Assembly (NCBI RefSeq): GCF_002105155.1 | Contig: NW_019029008.1 | Location: 372,001-436,000 of the forward strand | Direction: 5' to 3' | DNA: 64,000 nucleotides | DNA from: Lobosporangium transversale | Lineage: Eukaryota > Mortierellomycota > Mortierellomycetes > Mortierellales > Mortierellaceae | In this document: in pieces, positions 9,481 through 21,288 of the stretch | Position numbering within the stretch: the stretch's first letter is position 1 | Layout of the letters: every line of letters begins with the position of its first letter | The notes under the pieces: model-generated | What the model was told of the DNA's origin: nothing | The model's input: the letters and a program-made list of their open reading frames with translations, nothing else | The model's database searches: none | Program-made: the position numbers and the translations under genes

Positions 9481-12400
9481 CTATTCTACTATCTGTTGTC
9501 CCGCTTTCATCTCCCAAACCTCAGCCTCATCCGCTGACTTCTTTTGCACCTTCCTTTTCTTTGTACTGTTCGGCTTGCTCACACCGTTTTCGTGCTCCAT
9601 AACTTGGATGTCTTCAACTGTTCTCTTCAGAGGATTTATCGCACTCTTCAGAACGTCTACCACTTCTGGAGATGCCAAGGTTTCCATATTGTCTTTGTCT
9701 ATGATAATAGTGTACTGTGTCAGTGTTCGGCCGCTGCTGTCGGTGACTTCCTTGGGCTTGGCCACTGAATAGCTACTCCGCTCACAATTGGGCAAAAGCA
9801 GCAGCGAAAAGAATATGCCTCCTGAACAAAAATCAGCCAGAGAAGGAGGATTACTGCTGGATGGTAATGGAGGCAAAGAGAGGTGTGCTTCGATGCTTTC
9901 ACAACAGACCGTCCTGTGAGCATCACTGATATCCTTAGGATAGAGGGATCCAGATATCTTTGACTGTATGAAAACTGGATAGTGTTGGTTCTCTGACTCT
10001 AGTACAAAAACAACATCAGGCCCGGATGGAGTCTCTGGTGGATAAAAAAATGGCGCAACCAACTTGGTGTTGTGTATTGAGTCAGTCTTACAGTGGGCAT
10101 AAAGGAATTGACCCATGCTAATCTTTTCATGATGGGTCCCTCGCAGCCCAGTGTCATGCCCAACGATTGAGTATGTCCTGTCTAGTATCTTTTGGGTCCC
10201 ACTGTCCTTGATCCCATCCTTGAACAACAGTGGATTTATTTTCTCTCCATGAAAGATTGGGATAAGTAAAGCAGGGCTAAAGTACTCCAAATATGAACCT
10301 CGTGAGCCTGCTGCAATATTCTCTGAGAACCCACGACCAAGCAACCGAAGCAATCCAGCGTCGTCCTTTTCAAAAAAATTAAATGCTGCTTGGAACGCAA
10401 TTGGTTCGTCAATAATTGTAAGCATCTTCCCATTGGCGCGGGCAACTATTCGCGCAAATGAAGCATCAACCAGAACAGGCTCTGCGTAGTTCAACTCAAA
10501 GTCTTCAGAATGAAACAATCTTTCTTTGAGGGCTGTCCGAAGGTTTTCTCTGATGTCTGCCTTGCTCTTAATGTCTGCGTCTTTGTGGGCACCAGTGCGA
10601 TCCGGAATGCGCTGAAGCTCAAAGCACAAGTTTCCAGGGGCCATTAAACCTGTCTCTGTGAGCGCATTCATCTGTATTTTGATTAACGCTTTCAAATGCC
10701 CTACTTCGCCGCGTTGAATCACATTCTCTATTACTGAGATCATTGGCCGAAGGCGGCCACGGAACCAAGCAAAGAGCAATGTGCGCGCTTGTTGATCAAT
10801 CAATTCGCTTAACTTTGATGCTGAACTCGGAAATCCTTGGTGCACCAAGTATTTAATAAGCTTATTGAGATATGTTTCGACTTTTGCTAAATCATCCCAT
10901 CTAGGAAAAGCTTGCTCAGTCTTGAACTTTGGGTCTTGAGCGACTTGTTCGGGTACTTTTGAAGCTATGCCGGTCCCTTTAATCCAAGCGAGATCATAAA
11001 TACAAAACCCGGTCCCACAAGCAACAATACAGTACTTCGACAAGTCTTCCGATATCGCCTCCAGGCCATGATAGAACGGTGACAGAAGTGGCCGTGGTGC
11101 ATCCCCAGCCTCAGATTTAAAATCTTTTGGGGATTCTGGCCCCAGGACCTGAGCCTCGTCCAAAACGAGTAGAAACTTGGATTTGCTCTGATACTGCTCT
11201 ATCAGAACTTTGTCTAGATTACGGAACTGGTTCTGTAGGAATTGAATAAGGTCGGCGGAATCGATGTTGATGAATGAACTTGATAATTTCGTGAAAAATG
11301 CTAGGAACAAGTCTGTTTTGGATGGATCTGAATTGCCAAAGTAGACCTCTCCAAAAACTTGCGGGCACACTTGTAGCAGCATCCACTGCCTGGGGGTCAT
11401 TTTACTCTTAGACGCACTCAGACAATGCAACAAGATAGACAAGCGAGCAAGGAGTAGGCAGATGGTCATCGACTTCGCAATTTGACTGTTTAACTCTGGA
11501 TCCTTGATACCTCTTTTTGTTAGCTTGGCTTTTTCATTTGTAACAAGACTAATCAAGCTATCGACGTCATCGGACCCTCTATCATGCCGGCTAGCATTGA
11601 GATAAAATCCCCAATTCTGTGAGAGCATATTCATGACTGTTCGAGTCTTCCCGCAGCCGGACGCTCCAAATATAGGGTATAAGCTGAAGCCTTCCGAGAT
11701 CTTACTGAGGATTGCTGTCGCCATACTATCAAAGTCAGCATTTGAGCCGTTGGGGTCATCTGAATTAGTAAAGTCGACAAATAGGAGTGATGGCTTTGTT
11801 GAGTGCCTCTGCTGCTCCTTTCTGCTCCAAGCCCTTGGGAAACCTGCTACGGCACCATCTGTCACTGGTAGTTTTACCTCGCCAGCAACATAGGCCTCAA
11901 TAAATTCGCTCCAGTTTTCAGAGTAAAACTCCTGCTCAATCCTACTGAAATTACTTTCGACTATAGTTATTTAGAAACAATGTCAGTGGTGGACTCACAA
12001 TGGATTGCTGCAACAAATTCAAAAAGGTGCATTTTACTTACGTTGTGCAAGACTGACAGCTACTTTAGGACGACAGGGATATAACTGTGGTTGTTCAGCT
12101 ATGTGGAGTCAAATCAGTCAAAAAACAAGAAACATTAGATTGGGCCATTACTCTTAAGTAAAAGTAAATAAACTTAATCTGTAACATTTGTTCCACTAGA
12201 AACCACATACCTTGCTGCGGCACTTTGACAATGATGTGAATGAGACCCTCTGCCGCCCCTTCTGGGAAATAAGTGCTAAGCTTTTCGAGCTCATCTAGTA
12301 CCTTGACTGATCCTTTGGGGAAACTGAGTAGTCCTTCCTTTGTTGCGCCACCAGGAATGAGTTCGAGAGTGAGCTTGTTTGAGGCAATATAGTTGAGATC

Positions 12401-12523
12401 TGGTGCCTTCTCTGCCTTGATGACCTTCTTGAGGTCGTCAATAGTTTCGTTGGAAAGGATAGTCACTGAGAAGGACGTCAATTCTCCCTCCACAATGCAG
12501 AAGAGCTTTAGCTTAGTGGCCAT
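9481..12523 (-). CDS. Crinkler (CRN) family protein with P-loop NTPase and PD-(D/E)xK-like nuclease
   Basis: Three exons on the minus strand (12523-12211, 12098-12042, 11960-9481) give 949 residues with frame kept at both joins. The start is the ATG at 12521-12523, opening MATKLKLFCIVEGELTSF, the usual start of a CRN header. The header ends in KVPQQ, where the first intron falls in phase 1, the same place as in the CRN gene at 4425. The P-loop NTPase has Walker A GASGCGKT (222-229) and Walker B LLVLDEAQ (Asp 391). Near the C-terminus GPDVVF (Asp 772) and FIQSK (Lys 791) fit a restriction-endonuclease-like active site, as described for RHS/CRN proteins. The very C-terminus is basic (KPNSTKKRKVQKK), a probable nuclear localisation signal. 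The NTPase and nuclease parts differ clearly from the other CRN. Role is inferred; targets unknown. Confidence 0.87.
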
Positions 12524-14448
12524 GGCGTCCTCCGTTTCCAAAATTGGCAATTGATTATCTGTAGTAGAGGAGTTAGAACTAAGCTAGAGCCCTCGCCTCT
12601 TGAGGTGAATGTGTCGGAGCCTATCTTTTGACTTTGGTTTGGCCTTTTCAACGAAAGTAGCTGTGTGGATGAGCTACGAATAAAGAGGTTTTCTGGTTAT
12701 ATCAACGAACAAAGTAATTGAGTGCGTGTGAAGAAGTGAAGAGACAAAAAGGGAGAAGAAAGAGCCACAGAAAGAAAAAGAAACTAATGGAAGTTGAGGT
12801 GTGACCAACCCTAATCTGTTTTGAAACTAGATTAATGTGCTTACTGGTCCACAAAGTAATGTAGTCTAGCAGCAGGTCCTATGCCTGGTAGTTTACTAAC
12901 ATTTGGGACAAATGCTATTCAGATTTAATCTTTGACTTGACAGTAAGAGAGACTGGACTCAGAGTTTCTACACAGTCCTGCTCTATGAGCCTACTATCAT
13001 ATTATCCCGAACACTTCACGGCTATCGTCAAGAAGTTCTCATTCAGCTCACATCCATCACACCATGATCTAAATTGAATCTAAAGATAAATCTATTCAGA
13101 CCTTTCGGCGTATTCAATTGACTCAAACCAGCCTGTCTTTTTCCTCCTCTCAGCTGTCATCACTTCTGTAGTCATGTCATCTCTTATAAGCAATAAACAA
13201 TAAACTTGGTAGGATTATGAAGTATTCCAGATTGCTGATCTTATACAGAAGATCATTGATAGTGTTAGGTTATAGACAAGGTCTTATATATAATTCAAGT
13301 TGGTATAAAAAGACCGTAGGCAATACTTCAATTGGCCGTTCTTTCCCTCTCCAGCTTTTTTTTCCCTATTTCTGCCAGTGACTTTTGACTCCTGTAATAC
13401 AAACCCATATTGAGACTCATCCCAGTAATGGATCGCGAAGACGACAAAGAAAGCCTTACGTCCATTATTCATACCAGCGACCCTTTCCTGCCCTGCCCAC
13501 GGCTACCCGGGTTTATTTTTGTCTTTGCTTTCGAAAAAGAAAGATACGGGACGAGATCAACCATCAGTCGCGTTAAAAAAACAAAAATTTATTTTACTGA
13601 CGTAGTTCTGTAGCTCGAGATTTATTAAGAAAAAATTATACAGGAAAGGGTCGCTAGTCTATGAAGGATAATCGTATTAAATTTGCTGTTCCACCTGTTA
13701 TAGTTTACCTCTGACGAGGTTTAAGTGGAGAGAGGACCGGTTGTGCATTGTAGGAAATAAAGGGATTAAAACCACCTTAAAGGCAGAAATGGAATGGTGC
13801 TGAAGTCAATAATAACTCTGCTTTCAATATCGGCACCGAACTATTACGTTTCGCCGTGCCGCGTAACTTTTTAAAAAGCGGAGTAGGAACGAAAAGTGTA
13901 GTTCGGTATTAATGGAGAGCGAACGGCCAGAATATCACATAGAATTGTTGATGTCTTTTGGGTTATCATATATTATCATTCTTTTAGTCTTCTATAACCA
14001 AGAACAGGATTCACTGATGAGGCCCCAACAAAGCCTAAGACCCAAGCTTCAGAGGGGTATAGCATTAGGATTAGCATATTTGGATAAAGGTTGAGAATGA
14101 CGATGATGGTGGTTCAATACGTCTAATCCAACCTGCATCTTCGATTCCACAACGTCTACAACGGCTTTTTCAGTTCGGAATGTGCCTATAAAGTCTATGA
14201 CCAGGTAAGCCTGTATGTACTTTTGAAAATCGATTTTATTTACTAAGATCAACAAGCTGCTGCGTTGGCTCAAAGAGTCTACCAATTTTTTTTTTTTTTT
14301 TTGATAAAAATAAAATAAAAATAAAATAAAAATAAAAGTAAATTCTAAATGGGTCACCATGTGGTACATCTCTATTTTGATGCCATTGTTGTTACGCAAC
14401 ACGGAATTTTATTGTTTACTTTAGCACGACGAAATCTCCATCATAATC

Positions 14449-14479
<31 letters not shown>

Positions 14480-14487
14480 ACCGTTGT
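12524..14487. other. Intergenic region with possible transposon relics
   Basis: Contains the CRN promoter side, a TATAAAAAG-like motif near 13304, an inverted repeat (13473-13658) and a weak hairpin near 13830-13910 built around ACCGAACTA. T-runs lie near 14287-14302 and 14455-14479. Small frames, for example 13428-13613 +, have no supporting motif. Confidence 0.5.
13473..13658. repeat. Inverted repeat pair, possible short MITE-like relic
   Basis: ACCAGCGACCCTTTCCTG at 13473-13490 is matched by its reverse complement with one mismatch at 13641-13658. Partial likeness (TTCATA) continues outward. The 150 bp between them hold no gene with known motifs. No second copy was seen. Confidence 0.45.
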
Positions 14488-15453
14488 TCATGGATGTGTA
14501 AGCATGTGCTCGCACAACTCAAGGGCATTTCCGACAGCAGCACCACGATCGGTCCAACCATCAAACGATTTGAACTCGATTTGATCCTTGGGCCACAATA
14601 CCACATTTCCTCCAGTGGACTTGGCCTCCAAGACCTTCAATGCTGATACATCATGACCCACCATCTCCAACGCTTCCAAGAATGGGATCGTCTTGTTCTT
14701 CCATGACCCTCCTGCATACTTCAGTACAAACTTCGAGATGCCGACTGCGCACAGCTGGTGATGTTGTTTATCTCCCGATCCCGAGCTCTTTGAAGGGGTA
14801 TACATCCTGTGTTCAATCACAAACCATTTCTGATTCCAGGCCAACAATCGAGTTCGGATCTCGAACGACTGGAAGAGTGCGATCTCCTTCTTGAACCAGA
14901 ATTGGGTTCCTCCCAAGGCGAACGCGATCTTGCGGAGTGGATGCATGGGCAACACGCTAGGTCCGAACAACGAGGTCACGTACTTGACTCGTGCATAATC
15001 ACAGTTTTTGTTGTATGAGCTGAGAAAGAAGAAAAATATACAGAAAAGTTAACTTCTTTTTCGCCGTTGTTTGTTGTAATTGCTGTTGCTAATATTAGTG
15101 GTGAGGAAAAACTGCTACCTGTTTGAGAAGTGAAAGTTAAGGTCCAAGTCATCGACCCAAACTCGTTCACGGACAATTGAGGTATCTGTAGGGCTGATTC
15201 TGAAGGGCTTGCGATGGCTCAGGGAATAAAGCTGGACGGCAGCGATACGAAGACCCATTTTAGCATGGAAGACTCCCGGCAAGGACTTGAAGTTGAGTAG
15301 GAAGATCAATAGAATGAACCGACGAAGGTGTTTGCTAACCATGGCCTGACGTGGGCGGACATGCTGGAAATAAAACGAAATCATGTTGGCTGCATATTGA
15401 AGCATAGGTGGCGGAAGCGCCAGCATGATCTTGTTCATAGTGGTTGGTGGCAT
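14488..15453 (-). CDS. THEM6-like acyl-thioesterase (hotdog fold)
   Basis: Two exons, 15453-15119 and 15019-14488, joined at AG|GTAGCA..CTCAG|C, encode 288 residues. Residues 1-55 hold a basic and hydrophobic stretch (HLRRFILLIFLLNFKSLPG), a likely membrane anchor. The core resembles THEM6/4HBT_2 proteins: ERVWVDDLDLNFHFSNSSYN followed by CDYARVKYV is the conserved Asp-x-Asp-Leu-Asn motif and the segment after it. Such proteins form a hotdog fold and are thought to hydrolyse fatty acyl thioesters; the substrate is not established. The neighbouring genes give no pathway clue. The start is the first ATG of the frame, with a good N-terminal extension. Confidence 0.75.
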
Positions 15454-17622
15454 TTTTATTGCTTCTGTTTCTTGTCTATTCCGCTTTTTCTCTTGGTGCC
15501 GTAAAAAATTTAAAAAAGGAGAGTGAAGTGGAAAAAAAAAGGAAGGGCGAGGGAAAACAGAAGGAAGAGGTCATTTTTAACAGAGCAAGAAAAATGTGGA
15601 GAAATTAACCGAGCCATGTCACATGCATCTGCTCTCTTTTATGAAAAAAAAGTGACAAAAGTGCATCGCTTGTTGTACATCACATTTTTGCTTGGCAGAC
15701 TCTGCCCATTGTCCAGTTGTGTTCCTATCCAAGGGCCAATGGCTCTTGCTCCCAAAAAGGTGGTGCTACCAATGTTTGTTGTATCCTCAATAGATCATCT
15801 ACAAAATATGATAATGTTCATGTGAAGAAAGACACTGCTGTTACTACTGTTACTGCAATGCGGCTCATTTTACCGAGATCAATGCGATAGATCTTTAATA
15901 CATATGATGCACTTTGCTTCATTATCAGATGATGTACCAGGCGGAGCCGAGGATAGGATTTCAAGTCATATTCCTTTATGGCCTTGAAAACATCTATTTA
16001 ACTTTTAAGCAAAATCGTAGACGAAGTTCCATCAATGATTCTAGTTCTAGTTTTTACTTAACTTCTATGAGAAAACGTGGCTTGAATCCCTACCAAAAGA
16101 ATACACATGATTTGCCCGTTTTTTCAGCACAATTTGTGCTTGATATTGTGATTCAACCATCCCCTTAATGTACTGAAGACCAATGGACACTTTAACATCA
16201 ATTCTTTTTTAATGCTCAAGTGAGCTTAGCCACAGCTCAACTAAGTGGTTTGACGATGGCTGAGTGAGTGCATATGAGCCGTTCACTCTGTATAGCTCTC
16301 CATCAGTTGGTCAAAGAGGTTTGACCATTTTTATTTGTTTTGTTTTATTAAAGCGCGGGAATTGCGATGATGTCTATTTAGATCGTTCTTTCTCGAAGAG
16401 CAAAGTGCACCTGATCCAAACGAAAATGAGGGACAATGGAAAGGACCACAAGAGAGAGAATGTTGGACACTTCTTTCAGGACCAGAGATCGGCAAATGAA
16501 TCTTCTTTTTAGATCAGGACAGTTATCACTCTCCATTTTGATCATTTCTTTAAGTAGTTTGAAGTTAGACCATGACAAAGTGTCATCTCACATAACCCTT
16601 CTTTTCTAATGCTCACCACTAACTGTATACAAAGAAGACACTGCCACTGTTTTTCTTTTTGGGAGCGAACACATTAACAGTAGATCCAAAGTTAACAGTA
16701 GACGACACAGCATGGCCCTATTTTTATTGGCCAATGAGCGAAGTCCAAAAGTCCCTTTTTCGCATCATTTTTTTTTTTTTTTGTGGATGACACAGCCCAG
16801 CCCACACCCTATTTTACATTGGCCATGTGCTTTGGGAGGGCGAGGTTCTTTGTTTTGAGTTGAAAAAAAGGAGAACAAAGAAATAACCACCATCGCAACC
16901 AGTAACTACTTCTTACTTCATGTATAAGGTACGGAATGAATGATCAGCCAAGCAAGTCAAGTCAAAAGAAGCAAGAAACAAGAGGAATCGAGAGAGGAAG
17001 AATTGACAAAGAGTGGCTAGTCAGCTTTAGTTTGAGAGGTTAGTTCGGTACTAATAACAAATAGCAAACATGTTGTTTGTGTTTCCATCAATCAATCGAC
17101 TCGACTAGAACTTGGTGATTTGTTTGTTTGCAAAAAAAAAAAAAAAAAAGGTTTTTCAATCTGGGCTGGGCCACTCATTCACTTTCTCTTTGCCTAGGGG
17201 TATAAAGCACCTCCTCTTCCTCTTCTTGTTACAAGTTTCTACTCCATTTTGCTCTCTTCTTCTCTTTTCTTTTTCTTTACCTGTCATCCTTTCCCCTTCT
17301 TCCTTGTCTCCTCTTATTATTCTTTCCTACTTTCTCCTCGATCTCTTGTCTTGTTGCAAACTCAAAACAGCAGGTAAAAATTAAAAAAAATAAAATATAC
17401 GATCTTTTTCACAACTTGTTTGAAGGTGCTACAAGTTGTTTCTGGAATCTCATCTTCTTTTTTTTACATCTTGTCATCTTGCTCCCCTTTCCTCTTTGAC
17501 AACTAGATCAGACAAACCACCACCTTTAAATTCTTGAGAGGAAGAAGTTAGGCATAAAAGAAAAAGAAAAAAAAAAGGCGTCCACAACACATTCATACAC
17601 ACTAAAGGAGCAAGCAAGCATC
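15454..17622. other. Intergenic between thioesterase and chitin synthase
   Basis: Upstream regions of two divergent genes. No credible coding frame. The 3' part is pyrimidine-rich (17210-17370), typical of fungal promoters and leaders. A likely 5'UTR intron donor (CAGCAGGTAAAA) lies near 17373. Confidence 0.55.
17201..17206 (+). promoter_or_regulatory. TATA box of the chitin synthase gene
   Basis: TATAAA in GGGGTATAAAGC, followed by a long CT-rich stretch. It is about 420 bp before the start codon, so the leader is long and probably holds an intron. Confidence 0.45.
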
Positions 17623-20600
17623 ATGTCTCGCTATCCGCCCGGACAGAATTCATCGGATTATCCGATGCAGAATGTGAACATACAATACAATCCCAATGCT
17701 AATCCCTTTGAAGATGAACCTCCACGCAGCTATGGCCAGGATGCCCCTCTTTTACTCTCATCGGGCTATAATAACAATAACAACAGCAACAATAACCAGT
17801 ATGCTCCTAGTCCTGCGGTTGCTCCTGGATTTGCTGCTCCTTCACCCTATACCCCATATCAACAGCCTGTTGGCATGCCTACGCCTCATGTCGGTAATCA
17901 AAATCCCTTTGCCAGCACACCCAATTTACCACCACAGCCATCTCCACCCCATGTCCAATTTGACATGAACGGTAATAACGCTGGTCCTGGCAGCTTACCT
18001 CCTGGTACACCCGATACTCGCCACTATGGCCCCGCACCCACAGCACAACGCCGTCGTTATCAGACCACCAAGAAAGTCAAACTGACTTCTGGTAACTTGG
18101 TTTTGGACTGTCCTGTTCCCTCTAAATTCCTTAAGACTCTCAAATACCAGGAAGGTGAAGAGTTCACTCACATGCGCTACACTGCCGCAACATGTGATCC
18201 TAATGACTTTGCGTCAGAGAACTATACCCTGCGACCCCTTTTGCTGGATGAACAGCCTCGCGAAACCGAACTTTTTATTGTCATGACCATGTATAACGTA
18301 AGTCTATGAAGTCAAGTCTAAGCTTTTTGTTTTTATTTGTTTGTATTACCGTACACTTTTTTTTCCCGCAAGCTGTGATATGATGGCTTTTCTAAAAGCC
18401 AAAAAAAAAAAAAAAAAAAAAAAGTCCAGGAAACAACATTATTCCAAAGCCTAACCTAAAAATCAGCGGGAAACAAAGAGAGGGAGGCGTATCAGAATAG
18501 ATAAAACCCAAATGCCCATCCGGAGATATTTACCTGTGTGATTTGTTATTTGCTATTCTATCAAATAGGAAGATGAAGTCCTCTTCACGAGAACCATGCA
18601 TGGTGTGATGAAAAACATTCGCCATCTGACCACCCGCGATCGCTCTCGTACCTGGGGCCCAGATTCGTGGAAAAAGGTTGTCGTCTGCATCGTCTCTGAC
18701 GGTCGCTTGAAGATCAACCCCAAGACTTTGAACGTCTTGGCTGCTATGGGTGTTTATCAAGATGGTGTTGCCAAGAACATCGTTAATGATAAACCCGTTA
18801 CTGCTCACATCTATGAGGTAAATATCGAAAAAGTAAATGTAATAATTAATGCGGCTACGTCAAGTGATGTTGATAGTTAATAACCGATATTTATCCCTTT
18901 CAAAATTTAGTATACAACCCAGGTTACTATTGATCCTGACATGGGTCGCTCTGGTCATGATAAGGGCTATGTTCCCGTCCAGATCTTGTTCTGTCTCAAG
19001 GAAAAGAACGCCAAGAAGTTGAACTCCCATCGGTAAGAGTTGCTTTTTTTTTTTTGTGCCTGTTCATTTCCTCAATGATCTATTATTGGAAAATAGCAAT
19101 AGGCCTTCCTCTCTTTGGGCTGTTGTGCATACCAATGATTCATCTTAAGATGAGAAAATAATTTCTGTTCCTGAATTCTGATCAATGTCTTACATCATAA
19201 ATTTATTTTTATATAGCTGGTTCTTCAATGCTTTTGGTCAAGTGTTGAAGCCTAATGTTTGTGTGTTGCTCGATGTCGGTACCCGCCCTGGTTCGACTTC
19301 AATCTACCATTTATGGAAGGCCTTTGATCTCAACTCGAATGTTGGAGGAGCTTGTGGAGAAATTTGTGCCATGTTGGGTCGTGGAGGCAGTGCTTTGCTC
19401 TCGCCTTTAGTGGCTTCTCAAAACTTTGAGTACAAAATGTCGAACATTCTGGACAAGCCTCTCGAATCAGTCTTTGGATACATTTCGGTCTTGCCAGGAG
19501 CTTTCTCTGCTTACCGCTATCGAGCTCTTCAGAACGATCCTTCAGGCGTTGGTCCTCTGGAGAAGTACTTCTTGGGAGAGAAGTTCCACGGATCAGATGC
19601 CAATATTTTTACGGCCAATATGTATTTGGCTGAGGATCGTATCTTGTGTTTCGAGTTGGTCGCCAAGAGAAACGCAGCCTGGGTGTTGCAATACGTCAAG
19701 TCTGCATATGGTGAGACAGATGTGCCCAGCACTGTGGCTGAGTTTATCTCACAGCGTCGTCGTTGGTTGAACGGATCATTCTTCGCCTCGGTTTATGCAT
19801 TGGTACATCAATTTGATATCTGGCGCTCGGATCATTCCACTGCTCGCAAGTTGTTCTTCCATCTCGAATTCTTTTATAACGGCGTATCCTTGTTCTTCTC
19901 ATGGTTTGCCTTGGTAAGGACATTATTATTTTTTATTTTTTTTTTAGTTGTTTTTATCCATAAAAGGTTGTTTTTTTTTTTTTTTTTTTTTTTATTTGCT
20001 AACAAATTTTTTATGATTCATATATATATTTGAAAATAATACAGGGTAATTTCTATTTGACGTTCTACATTCTCGGAAATGCCATGGTGTTCAAGAGGGA
20101 TCTAGAGGGCAATATACTGCAGGAGTCACCTTTTGGTGAGAACGATGCCGGATTCTGGATCTTCACGATCGCACGGTACATTTACATCTTGTTGATCGTT
20201 GCACAATTCATCATGAGTATGGGTAATCGTCCTCAAGGTTCAAACTGGGCATACAAGTCGTCAATGGGGTTCTTTGCAGTCTTGATGGGCTACATGTTGT
20301 TTGGAGCCGGTTACATGACGGTTGCAGGCATCAATCAAGCTCGAGAGGATGCAGAGGCTGATGGAGGTGGAACGTCGATCACATCATTGTATTTCCAGAA
20401 TGCCATGTTCCGAAACACAGTCGTTTCATTGGCATCAACCTATGGACTGTACTTCTTTGCTAGTTTCTTGTTCTTGGAGCCATGGCACATGTTCCACTCC
20501 TTTATCCAGTACATGTTCATGGTTCCGTCGTATGTCAACATCTTGAACGTATATGCATTCTGTAACATTCATGATATCTCTTGGGGTACTAAGGGAGACA

Positions 20601-20995
20601 CCTCTGTCAATACAGATTTGGGAGTCGCCAAGAAGACCTCGGAAGGAGGCGTTGAGGTTGCAATGCCGACCGACAGTCACGACATCAATAATGCATACGA
20701 TGAAGCCGTCAGTTCGTTGTCAATCAAGACGCCAGAAGTGAAGCAAGAACGTAGTGTGAAGGAGAAGCAGGAGGACTATTACCGTGAAATCCGTACTCGT
20801 GTGTTGTTGGCATGGATCATGAGTAATGCATTTTTGGTAGCCTTGGTAACATCGGCTGCTTTTGGTGATTTTACCAGAAACAGTACCACGTACTTGGGAA
20901 TTGTTCTCTGGTCAGTCGCTGGTCTGGCTTTCTTCCGCTTTGTGGGTAGTGTCACCTACATGATCCTGCGTCTCTTCAATGGTCGCATTGTCTAA
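17623..20995 (+). CDS. Chitin synthase (GT2, division 1)
   Basis: Five exons (17623-18297, 18569-18817, 18911-19032, 19217-19913, 20045-20995) give 897 residues, the usual length for class I-III enzymes. Residues 1-140 are a disordered Pro/Asn/Gln-rich cytosolic tail. The catalytic part shows CIVSDGR (265-271), DVGTRPG (368-374), QNFEY (417-421), [15 protein letters not shown] (488-492) and QRRRW (528-532), the last being the hallmark of processive chitin synthases. The C-terminal third has several membrane spans that would form the export channel. It polymerises UDP-N-acetylglucosamine into chitin at the plasma membrane or in chitosomes. The leader is CT-rich with a TATA box. Introns 1 and 4 contain A and T runs of about 20. 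Nothing is missing, so the gene should be functional. Confidence 0.95.
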
Positions 20996-21000
20996 ATATT

Positions 21001-21032
<32 letters not shown>

Positions 21033-21190
21033 GCTTCGCATGCACATACACTTATTAACATATCCATTGTAGAATAGTCGAAGTTGAGAAAGTTTCGTTT
21101 TTTTTTATGTTATTCTTGTTTATAATAAACAACTGTTAAATAAATGCAATGCCAAATAGATGCATTGATATGCTCATTCACTCTTCACTC

Positions 21191-21222
<32 letters not shown>

Positions 21223-21288
21223 ATTTTATGATACTTGTAAAAAAAAATAATAAAATAAAAAAAAAAAAAAAAAAAGTGCTCATTTTCT

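Noticed and set aside
13428..13613. Small plus-strand frame starting MDREDDKES
   Set aside because: 62 residues, no motif, and it overlaps the inverted repeat; too weak to call a gene.
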